From Campylobacter lanienae NCTC 13004 (GTDB taxonomy: Bacteria; Campylobacterota; Campylobacteria; Campylobacterales; Campylobacteraceae): a stretch of 64,000 bases of DNA. Below the pieces are notes generated by a model, which saw only the letters and a program-made list of their open reading frames with translations, was not told the origin of the DNA and did not search any database. Shown piece by piece: positions 48,622 to 57,600 of the stretch. The stretch spans positions 62,001-126,000 of the forward strand of contig NZ_CP015578.1 in assembly GCF_002139935.1 (NCBI RefSeq), given 5' to 3'. The position numbers and the translations under genes were made by a program. Positions within the stretch are counted from its first letter, which is position 1. Every line of letters begins with the position of its first letter.

Positions 48622-49380
48622 TCAATCCACCGGTTGGATTATAGCTGCTTGTTTGATTTCAGGCATAATAGCCCAAAGCTTAGCTAGATCTACGCTAAAA
48701 CCCTCTCTTAATTCACATCTTAATATTCCCACTCTTTGCCATGGCTCTAAATTTGGGTTAAAAAATGTGCTTATACACTCTTTACCACCTAAGACTAGTG
48801 ATCTTATCTCTACAGCATCACTTAGTAGTGGAATGAGTTGAAATACAGTTTCAAACTTCTTTCTATCTAAATCCCCAATACAATTCTTTAAAGCAAAAAA
48901 TCCACTCTCATCAATCCCAAGGCAACTATTTATATCATTAGCTGATACAAACTGAACATACTCAAGGCTTAAATGTGCAAAGCTATCAACCCTTTTAATC
49001 TCATCAATTATAGTTGGTTCAAATGCTTTAACCTCTCTTAGGTTATAATTAAAAGTTTCATCTGATTTACCTAAATTTACTACTAAAGGCATACCTGTAT
49101 CAAGTGATCTTAGGCTTAAAGGCAAGGTAAATGGATCAAACCCATCTTGATTATTTGAGCTAGTTAAGATTGGTGTTTTTATTTTATCATTTAATAATGG
49201 AGCTCTATCTGGGGCTTTTGTTTCATCTGGGGCTTTGCTTATATCTCCTGCAAATCCCTTAGAGCTATCAAGCTTTAAAAAGCTCATATCTTGCTTTGGT
49301 TGATCTATTTTAGCTCCGCTACAACTGATGATAAATATAGATATTAAAGATATTAAAGATATTTTTATAGCTATTTTCAT
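48622..49380 (-). CDS. cdtC: Cytolethal distending toxin subunit C
   Basis: This 252-residue lipoprotein has a signal peptide with lipobox I-I-S-C (Cys20). The rest is a ricin-B-like lectin fold with F-A-H-L-S-L-E-Y-V-Q-F and the Q-L-I-P-L-L segment typical of CdtC. With CdtA it binds host cells and delivers CdtB. It is the last gene of the cdtABC operon and overlaps cdtB by four bases. The length is slightly above the C. jejuni form because of a Pro/Asp-rich spacer after the lipobox. Confidence 0.93.
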   Translation of the reverse strand: MKIAIKISLISLISIFIISCSGAKIDQPKQDMSFLKLDSSKGFAGDISKAPDETKAPDRAPLLNDKIKTPILTSSNNQDGFDPFTLPLSLRSLDTGMPLVVNLGKSDETFNYNLREVKAFEPTIIDEIKRVDSFAHLSLEYVQFVSANDINSCLGIDESGFFALKNCIGDLDRKKFETVFQLIPLLSDAVEIRSLVLGGKECISTFFNPNLEPWQRVGILRCELREGFSVDLAKLWAIMPEIKQAAIIQPVD

Positions 49381-50201
49381 GGAAATCTCCTAAATGTTAC
49401 AGGGAAGTGGTCACTTGCTATGTGAGTTCTAAATCCACTAAAGAATGTGCTAGCTGATATTGGTGGTAGTGGTGCTGGTGCTATAGCTCTATTAGAGTTA
49501 CCTACTACAGCGTAATCTAGAGTTCTTCTAGCGCTTATTTGAGTTATTGCGTTATTAGTAACTATCCTAGTTCTAAGTCTTAGCTCTAATTCAAATGTGC
49601 TAAGCAGATCTACTGGCTCTCTATTAAAATCTCCCATTATAATCCAATTGGTATTAGCTAGGGTTGGGGTGCTTTGAAAGAATAGATCTATATTATGCAC
49701 AATAGCTGAAGCATCAGCTCCACCATTAGCTAATGCGTGAATACTAAAGAATGCATCATTATTAATTCTAATTCCTAGCATTGGTCTTGAGGCTGTTGTT
49801 GGAGGTGGTCGTAAGAATACTTCATCAGCTTGTCTTCTACTAGCTAGGGCTAAATTTACTCTATTACCACCTAAATCTGTCCTAGCATAGTATATAAAGA
49901 TTAGATCAGGTCTTAGTCTGGTGCCTATATTCCATACATGCTCAGTTACAACTACACTAGTACCAAATGCTCTAAATTCTCTTCCAGTTGGCTCGGCTGT
50001 AGCGGGTAAGGTGCCAGCTTCTTGGATAGCTAAGACATCTATTCCATTAGCTCCAGAGAACATTTGAGCTATACTAATGCTCCATTTAGCCTCGCTACTA
50101 GCACTTGAGCCTTGCATATTCCAAGTGGCTGTTTTAAAATCATCTATATTAGCATATAAACTTATAAAGCTAAATAATAGTATTATTAATATATTTTTCA
50201 T
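49377..50201 (-). CDS. cdtB: Cytolethal distending toxin subunit B, nuclease
   Basis: This 274-residue secreted protein (signal peptide 1-17) has the DNase I/phosphatase fold. Catalytic residues are visible: E61 (I-Q-E-A-G), H155 (S-I-H-A-L-A-N-G-G), D191 and N193 (G-D-F-N-R-E-P), and D264-H265 (S-D-H-F-P-V). In host nuclei it damages DNA and blocks the cell cycle at G2/M. All active-site blocks are intact, so the toxin is probably functional. Both ends overlap neighbours by four bases. Confidence 0.97.
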   Translation of the reverse strand: MKNILIILLFSFISLYANIDDFKTATWNMQGSSASSEAKWSISIAQMFSGANGIDVLAIQEAGTLPATAEPTGREFRAFGTSVVVTEHVWNIGTRLRPDLIFIYYARTDLGGNRVNLALASRRQADEVFLRPPPTTASRPMLGIRINNDAFFSIHALANGGADASAIVHNIDLFFQSTPTLANTNWIIMGDFNREPVDLLSTFELELRLRTRIVTNNAITQISARRTLDYAVVGNSNRAIAPAPLPPISASTFFSGFRTHIASDHFPVTFRRFP

Positions 50202-50947
50202 TGTTGATATCCTAAGAGTGGAGAAGTTGGTGCTGCTTCAGGGATAAATACCCATTGTTGATTAAAATTTGGCTTAAAATTACACTCTCTCATAGCAAGA
50301 CTATAGTAGCTGCCAGTTTGAGTTAGTGAGCCAAGATCTGTTGTGATACACTTACTAGAAGCACTAGATTTGATCTGAATGGCGCCATTGTCCATAGCTG
50401 ATAGTTGCCATTGTTGGGATTTGTTATTGATATCGCAATTTCTGTGAGTGATACCACCACCTTCATCATGGATACAAGTATTAGTAAGGAAATTTATAAT
50501 CAAAGCTATATCATTACCTAGATTTAAAACTTGCCAAGACCTAGCTCTACCAAACTCTTTAGAGTTATCTAAGGTATATCCCCATAGCCAATTACCAGGA
50601 GCTAATGCCCAAACTGTGATTGCTGAGCCACCCTTTGGGTTTATTATAGTTAGTGGGGTGGATTTAGATCCAAGAGATGGGGATGAGCCTAGAGTAGCTG
50701 GGGCGGTTAATAGCGGTGGCTGGGTTATTTGGGGTGGTTGATTAGATGAATTTGACTGATTATTTGATGGGGTGGTATTTGCTAATGGATTAGATGGATC
50801 TGCTAAATCAAGTTTATTAAATATAGGTGTTTTTAGAGAATTATGAGTGAAATTATCATCCATTATAGGCGGATAATATGGCGACTTGCTTGAAGAGCAA
50901 GATATGAAAATTAAAGATATAAATAGCATAAATAGCAAATTTCTCAT
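50198..50947 (-). CDS. cdtA: Cytolethal distending toxin subunit A
   Basis: This 249-residue lipoprotein has lipobox F-I-S-C (Cys17), then a Pro/Asn/Ser-rich linker (about 20-90) and a ricin-B lectin domain with W-Q-V-L-N-L-G-N and Q-Q-W-Q-L and a late Q-Q-W-V-F (Q-x-W repeats). It anchors the toxin and binds host glycans with CdtC. It heads the operon. AAAGG lies before the ATG at 50947. Confidence 0.94.
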   Translation of the reverse strand: MRNLLFMLFISLIFISCSSSKSPYYPPIMDDNFTHNSLKTPIFNKLDLADPSNPLANTTPSNNQSNSSNQPPQITQPPLLTAPATLGSSPSLGSKSTPLTIINPKGGSAITVWALAPGNWLWGYTLDNSKEFGRARSWQVLNLGNDIALIINFLTNTCIHDEGGGITHRNCDINNKSQQWQLSAMDNGAIQIKSSASSKCITTDLGSLTQTGSYYSLAMRECNFKPNFNQQWVFIPEAAPTSPLLGYQQ

Positions 50948-51254
50948 TTGTGGCCTTTGAGTTGGTGTGCTTTATCAATTTATCTTTTGAATTTGAATTT
51001 TTATTTTTAAATTTAAAAATTGATATTTTAAATTTTATTTTTCAAATTTATATTACTTGAATAATTATATTATTCTTGATTAATTTTGATAATTGATTTT
51101 AAAACTGATTGTAGCTAAATTTGATTTAAAGGAGTATAAAGAGGTTTAAAAAGAGATTTATAATAGTTGATTATATTTATTTGTGTTTTAGGTTTGTTTG
51201 GACTATTTCATTTAGATTTTACTAAATGAAATAGTTGGTATTTATGAATTTTAT
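50948..51254. other. AT-rich region upstream of cdtA with a terminator hairpin at its right end
   Basis: No gene is visible. The left part must hold the cdt promoter (minus strand); it is A/T-rich with several TATAAT-like words and no clear -35. The right part holds the hairpin at 51203-51234 that ends the polysaccharide operon. Confidence 0.5.
51203..51234 (-). terminator. 13-bp perfect hairpin ending the minus-strand polysaccharide operon
   Basis: CTATTTCATTTAG (51203-51215) pairs perfectly with CTAAATGAAATAG (51222-51234) across a 6-base loop. It lies about 20 bases after the stop of the last minus-strand glycosyltransferase gene and upstream of cdtA, so it insulates the two operons. Confidence 0.7.
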
Positions 51255-53366
51255 TTATGGTGTGGTTTTAATGATTTGGTGATTATCTTTATGCTCTTTG
51301 GTGATATTTTTACATTTAAACCATAGAGTTAGGTAGCCTAGTTTTAGTTTAGATTTATCAGCATTTATTAGAGCCTCTCCGAGTTTGTAGCTTAGATGCT
51401 CTTTTATCTTTATAGCCTCATTGTAATCTGGATATGATTCAAGTGGTGGAAGCTTTAAGCTTGGGTTAGCTTTAATTTTTTCTTGATAGAGTTGTTGATT
51501 TTTTTGGTGGGTTTCTTTGATATAGCTTAGGATATAAGGCATTCTGATATAGCCCCATAAGCTTTTTGAATTTGCTATCATAGCTTGACCAAGTTTATAG
51601 CTTAGCTGGTTTTTAATGCGGGATTTGGCGGTGTTGATAATTTGTTGTGAGTTATACTGCAAAATTTCAACCTTTGGTTTTAGACTTAATTGGCCTTCTT
51701 CTTTACTTAGCTCTATATCTACAATTGATTTTGCGTGTTTAGCGTAATATAACATTGTTTCATAAAAATTATTATTTAATAATTCACGTTTTTGCGATAT
51801 AGATCTTTTATATCTATCAAAACATCTTAAGCAAAAATCTAATTCATATTTACTTATAGATTTATTTTGTTTAATTATTTTTATATCCTCTTTTAATGTT
51901 TCAGATATATCTGGAAAATAAGAAATATGAAAAATATTATTATAAGATTGCATAAAGGAGTTAAGCAAATCTGAAGAGCGTAAAACTAAATTATTAGCCA
52001 AAAGCCAGTCTAATTGTGTTCTATGACAACTTTCAACAACAAATGGTTTCGAAAATGCATTAATATGAAAATTAAAATCATCTTTTTTCCCATATTCATA
52101 TAGTGATAGGTATTTCATCATCTCATTTCTTCTGCCATAATACACTTTATCGTCTATACCAGCCGACCAAGAATGGCAAGCAATTTCATTTTCTCTAAGC
52201 TTTGACAGATCTGCTAAGTCTATATTTCTAGGAAAAGTATCAGGCCTAATTCTAATAATATAATCATATTTAAAATTATTTTTATTTTCATGCTCTATAA
52301 TTAATTCCTTAGCTTTATGATTAGCATAATACATTTTTAATAAATTAGAAGATAAAGCTTTAAATTCATCAGATTCAAAATTACTACGGTTATATATTTT
52401 GTTATTAATTTGATGTACTATAGTATTTTCAAAATTAGATTGATTTTCTAGCATAATGCCAATAAACTCTGGCCATTGTTCAAAATAATGTTTATCTAAT
52501 TTTTCATAATGTTCTTTATTAAGTTTTTTATATGTATTAGGAAAAGTATTTTTTAATTTTGCTCCATCAAAAGGGAATAGCGGTTTAATTTCAGGAAAGT
52601 GTCTCATAGAAAAATTTGCTAAATTTGGCAATCCATGCCAAGTAGCAAACTCATCCCATGAAAAAAGAAAAATATCTGCATTTAATGGTTTTGCTAAATA
52701 ATTTACAATAGCATGAATGTTCATTTGATAAAATCCGCGAAGAATCCCAGCTACTACAATTGCAACTTTTGGCTTATCGCTTTTTGAGAAACAATTATAA
52801 TGCTTATTTAGTATTTCAATTAATATTTTTGTATATTTATTTGAACCATTGGTATTATATAAATATTCGTTCATCCATATAGATAAAGTTCTTATATTTA
52901 CAAAATATTTCCATTCAGATTGCTCTTTAAAATAATTAAATAATATTGTATAGGCATAAATACGAGAGATACTTTTTTGATTTGTTTGCTTATAAAATAT
53001 AGTTTCTATAATTTTAGTACCTAGATCGACACTTACTTTTTTTTCTTTTATTATATAATTTAATTTATATATTTCTAAAATTTCATTTTCTATAAATGGA
53101 TAATTTATGGTTGTTATATTTTCAATTTTATCATTAACTAATTTAATTAGACCATTAATAAAATCATCATAATTTGCTGTTGTGATCAAAGAAATATCAA
53201 CTTCTTTAGAACTTAAACTCAACACATCTTCTAATAACCCACATTGATATAAAAATTTAATATATAGAGGAATATATTGTGGAGAAATTTTTATTAGTAT
53301 TTCATATTGTTTTCTTACTGTTTGCATATCCCAATTTAATATGCTTTTATTAATTTCATTTAACAT
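51255..53366 (-). CDS. Putative glycosyltransferase with C-terminal SYKLG modules
   Basis: This soluble 703-residue protein has an N-terminal helical region (1-190), then a domain starting K-V-A-I-V-V-A-G-I-L-R-G with a later R-I-R-P-D-T-F, which resembles a GT-A-type nucleotide-sugar fold with an acidic metal motif. The C-terminus (about 590-690) carries two copies of a module containing L-S-Y-K-L-G, the first followed by G-Y-I-R-M-P-Y and E-S-Y-P-D-Y. The same modules end the next protein. It is the last gene of the operon and begins 11 bases inside the preceding gene. Sugar and linkage are unknown. Confidence 0.7.
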   Translation of the reverse strand: MLNEINKSILNWDMQTVRKQYEILIKISPQYIPLYIKFLYQCGLLEDVLSLSSKEVDISLITTANYDDFINGLIKLVNDKIENITTINYPFIENEILEIYKLNYIIKEKKVSVDLGTKIIETIFYKQTNQKSISRIYAYTILFNYFKEQSEWKYFVNIRTLSIWMNEYLYNTNGSNKYTKILIEILNKHYNCFSKSDKPKVAIVVAGILRGFYQMNIHAIVNYLAKPLNADIFLFSWDEFATWHGLPNLANFSMRHFPEIKPLFPFDGAKLKNTFPNTYKKLNKEHYEKLDKHYFEQWPEFIGIMLENQSNFENTIVHQINNKIYNRSNFESDEFKALSSNLLKMYYANHKAKELIIEHENKNNFKYDYIIRIRPDTFPRNIDLADLSKLRENEIACHSWSAGIDDKVYYGRRNEMMKYLSLYEYGKKDDFNFHINAFSKPFVVESCHRTQLDWLLANNLVLRSSDLLNSFMQSYNNIFHISYFPDISETLKEDIKIIKQNKSISKYELDFCLRCFDRYKRSISQKRELLNNNFYETMLYYAKHAKSIVDIELSKEEGQLSLKPKVEILQYNSQQIINTAKSRIKNQLSYKLGQAMIANSKSLWGYIRMPYILSYIKETHQKNQQLYQEKIKANPSLKLPPLESYPDYNEAIKIKEHLSYKLGEALINADKSKLKLGYLTLWFKCKNITKEHKDNHQIIKTTP

Positions 53367-54669
53367 TTTTTTCCTTTATAATATTTCTAATTTCGAATAA
53401 TAACCAAATATATCCACCTAAAAAACGATATTTATGTGCTTTTAAAAAGGCATTTCCTAGTTTATAGCTTAAGTGATTTTTGCATTTTAAAGCTTCTTTG
53501 TAATCTGGATATGACTCTAGTGGTGGGAGTTTTAAGCTTGGATTAGCTTTAATTTTTTCATTATAGGCTATTTGTTCTTTTTTATGCATATCTTTTATAT
53601 AGCTTAATACATAAGGCATTCTTATATATCCCCATATGCTTTTAGAGTTTGCTATCATAGCAGAACCTAATTTATAGCTTAAGTGATTTTTTATACGATA
53701 TTTAGCTGAGTTTTTAGCATTAAATTTTAAATATATTGGCACATATGGCTTAAAAATATCTAGATCAATTTCTAATTTTTTATTTTTTAATTCTAAATTA
53801 TGATTTTGTTTTTCTAGAATTTGGATTTCTAAAATATCTTTTTTAGTTTTTAAAGAGTTAAGTAAAATTTGAGCATTTTTTGATTCTTCAATTTTATCTA
53901 GTAATTTAGTTTGTATTTTTGATAATTCAACTTCTTTTGATTGCAAGATAGATTTTTTAATATCTATTAATGGATCAATATTTTTCATATTTGCTCTCCA
54001 TATAATAAATTCATATTGCCAACGATATTTTATAAATATATTTAAAATATTACTATCTTTTTTATATGCATCATGTGGACTTATATCATTTTCAAAATTG
54101 CTAAACCAAACCAAATCTCCTTCATTTGGCATTCTATAATCTAAAACACCAAATCTAAAAGCATTACTAGAAACAAAATTTACCCGTGATGGCAATTTAT
54201 AATCCTTAAATACTCCCTCCCAGCCATTATTTATATTTCTTATGGGTTTATATAGTTTAAGATATTCATTAATTTTTAAATTGTAATAAAACATAATATC
54301 TGGTCTAGTATATAAGTAATAATCATAAGTTATATTCATTTTCTTAGAATAATTTTGCCTTATTTGATTAACTTTTTGAATAGTCAGCGGAAGTCCGATA
54401 ACTCCACTAGGCAATTCCTCTATTAAATAATCTACTGGATTATATAATGTTAATATTTCTTTAATATCTTCATTTTTTAAAGTAACATTAGTTAAACCTG
54501 GATAGTAATGACCTAAAGGAGAAGCTTCATCAAATTTATTCCAAGTATGTAAAAAAATATCTATCTCCCAGCCATCTTGTCTATTAATTTCTATAACATA
54601 TTTTAAAAAAGATTGATAAGTTTGCTTATATGTTCTTACATGACCAAATAAATGAACTGCTAATCTCAT
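53356..54669 (-). CDS. Putative glycosyltransferase with C-terminal SYKLG modules
   Basis: This 437-residue protein has an N-terminal GT-A-like domain (about 1-240) starting L-A-V-H-L-F-G-H-V-R-T with Y-T-R-P-D-I-M-F, the same R-P-D pattern as its neighbour. A coiled-coil linker (about 250-305) and two C-terminal modules with H-L-S-Y-K-L-G (about 333 and 406) follow. The first module is nearly the same as in the 703-residue protein, so the two genes are probably related by duplication and divergence. Its start lies one base before the stop of the 1598-residue gene. Substrate is unknown. Confidence 0.7.
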   Translation of the reverse strand: MRLAVHLFGHVRTYKQTYQSFLKYVIEINRQDGWEIDIFLHTWNKFDEASPLGHYYPGLTNVTLKNEDIKEILTLYNPVDYLIEELPSGVIGLPLTIQKVNQIRQNYSKKMNITYDYYLYTRPDIMFYYNLKINEYLKLYKPIRNINNGWEGVFKDYKLPSRVNFVSSNAFRFGVLDYRMPNEGDLVWFSNFENDISPHDAYKKDSNILNIFIKYRWQYEFIIWRANMKNIDPLIDIKKSILQSKEVELSKIQTKLLDKIEESKNAQILLNSLKTKKDILEIQILEKQNHNLELKNKKLEIDLDIFKPYVPIYLKFNAKNSAKYRIKNHLSYKLGSAMIANSKSIWGYIRMPYVLSYIKDMHKKEQIAYNEKIKANPSLKLPPLESYPDYKEALKCKNHLSYKLGNAFLKAHKYRFLGGYIWLLFEIRNIIKEKNVK

Positions 54670-57600
54670 TTATACCCCTAAATCATTAATTATATCTTTA
54701 TTATATTTTTCTAATATTTCTAAAGCTTGTTTATATTTCTTACCATCTTTTCTATACTCAGCTAACTTCATTATCAAATAAACTATATAAGGATACTGTT
54801 TAGATAGATTAAGCTTTAAATATTGAGATATATGATATTTATAAACAAGACCGCTATGCATAAATAATGTATCAAATATATCTTGATATTTTTCTTGTAA
54901 ATTTTCTTTAAGCCATGATTCTACTGCTTTTAAATTATTATTATGCAAGTAAAAATCTAACATATTTAAGTCCCAAGCTATATTATCATTATCTTGTTTT
55001 TTTGCTTGTAGTAAATATTCTAGTGTTTTAGAGTTATAGCCATTAATTTTTAAGGATAATTGATAAAGTCTAAAATACGCCATAGAATGATATAATGAAT
55101 CTATATTTAACTTTAATATATTTTTCTTAAGTATTTCATATTGTTCATTTAAGGTATACACATCGTGGAATGAGATATCTTTTTTAATTCCAGCAATACA
55201 AGATGGTACTTGAGAAAAGGCAGATTTTTGCAAAGATATACCAGGAGTATAAATAATATCTGCATAAGACATCAAATTCATTTCAAAAAATGCTCTTTGT
55301 GTCAAATCGCTATATGATTTAGCAAATTCATCAGCTAAATATATATTGCATCGTCCAACACTATCTATTAAAATTTTACTAGCCTTAATATCTTGTGTAA
55401 AAATTAAAATTTTTGTTTGTTTGTCTATTTTTTCTTGAATTAATTCCAAAGCTATTTCATAAGGAAAATACTTATCTCCAATAAAGCCATACAGCGAAGC
55501 TTTTTTATAAGTTGAAGAAAATATAATATCGGCACCCCTTATGTGGATAGCGATAAAATGCCCTAGTTCTTTTGCGATATTACTAGCATTTTTTTGTATA
55601 AGAGCAAATTCTTTTGAAAATGTAATTTCCTTATAAGCCTTAGCAAAATCTGCATAACATTCTTCTTGAGAATAATTTTCTATCCAATTACTAATTATAC
55701 CTCCACCTATACTTGGAGCATACCATCCCCAAGGATTTTCATAAGGACCCTTTTTAATATCTTCAAAAGTCCTTTTTGTATTATGTATCATAAAGCCATG
55801 ATTGTTGCTGATTTGTTTATCAAATATTAAATGCTTATCTAAAAATTCATTATCAAATATTAATTTTTCATCTCCTATAGAAAAGGATAAATTATGTTTT
55901 GCGTTAAACATCTCATATTTATTTCCAATGACATCTTCAACGGGTTCCCATTTAAAATAAAATGGTAATTCTGTTTTTTTAGATAAAACTAATCCAGCAA
56001 TTAATGAAAAAATTCTCATTCCAAAACCATCTGGTTTGGCCATTATAATACAAGGAGAATCGTAAATTTTCTTTGGCTTATAGTCTTTTATAGTTCTTGC
56101 TTCTAATAATTTATCAAATTCACTTAAAATTTTATCATTGTATTCTATGTAATTAAATTGCTTTATAGGTATTTTATTATCTAAAGCGCATTGTATGCCA
56201 TGCATAAATCCTTCTTTAGATGTTTTAACTAAGATGCCACCTCTATTATTTAAAACATCCCTGCATCCCGCTATATCTGATGCAATAATAGGTTTTTGCA
56301 AGACTAAAGCTTCTAAAATAACAATAGGCTGTCCCTCATGCAATGAAGGTAAAATAAAATAATTTGCTTTATTTAAATATGAATATGGATTTTCTTTGCG
56401 ACCTAATAGAAAAATAACATTAGACATATTAAGTTTTTTAATTATCTTATCCATTTGCCCTTTTAATGGACCATCGCCAATAATTACAAGCCTTATATCC
56501 TTGTGTTTTTTATGAATCTCTTTAAATGATTCAATTAAGGCTATATGATTTTTTTCTTTTGAAAATCTTCCAATAGTAATAAAAATTCTATATCTAGAAT
56601 CAAAAATAATTTTCTCATCTTTATTTTTAAGCGACCAATTTTTTTTAAAAATAATATTTTGATAATCAATTATATTATTAATAAATGAAAATTTATCGCT
56701 CGCAATACCGTATTTTTTATGTAAAAAACTAGAATTAATCTCATTTAATAAATTAGAAACTGAAAGTATTTTATCAAAATATCTACAAAGATTAAAACAT
56801 TTCTCCAAATATGGAAATTTTAAGAGAAATTCTGCTTGCATATCACTATGGAAATAAATAAGCTTTTTAGCAGGGCTTTTAGAATATGCAAATCTAGATA
56901 TCCATAATTCTCCATAGCCATCAAAATTAATTAATACATCAAATTTAGAATCTCCATATAGGCATCTAAAATCTCTTTCAAAAATTGATTGCATAATTTG
57001 TTCTTGCTTATCATTATATCTTCTAATTTTAAATACAGGATGCGTTAAAATATACTCTTCTTCATAATCCATTGATAAAATATTTGGATTTCCTAAAATA
57101 TGAACTTTATCTTTTATTTTGTTTATATTATTTAGTTTATTTTGATCATTTTTCAACAACCAAACATCTACAGCAATACTAATATCATATCTATCTGTAT
57201 CAATATAATTTATAAAATTAATAAAAGAAGATGTTATTCCATTTACATCTAGACTACCTGGATAAATAAGCATATTAATTTTGCTCTGGTCTTGTACTTT
57301 ATATACTTTTTCCTTATCAATTTTGTTTAAAAAAAACATATCTACCACTCTTTGAGTAGCTTGACCATCCTCATTTGCAATAAACATATTTTTAATTTCT
57401 TTATTTGGTTTGCATTTTTCTAGCCTATTATCATCTTTTAAAATATTTAAAACCTCTTGAGCTGTTTTGCAAAATATAGATGAAATCATTCTTATATCAA
57501 AATACAAACCATGATCTTTTTCATACTCATTATAATCATAAACATAATATATAATAGGTCTATCTAAAACCATATAATCAAAACTAATAGATGAATAATC

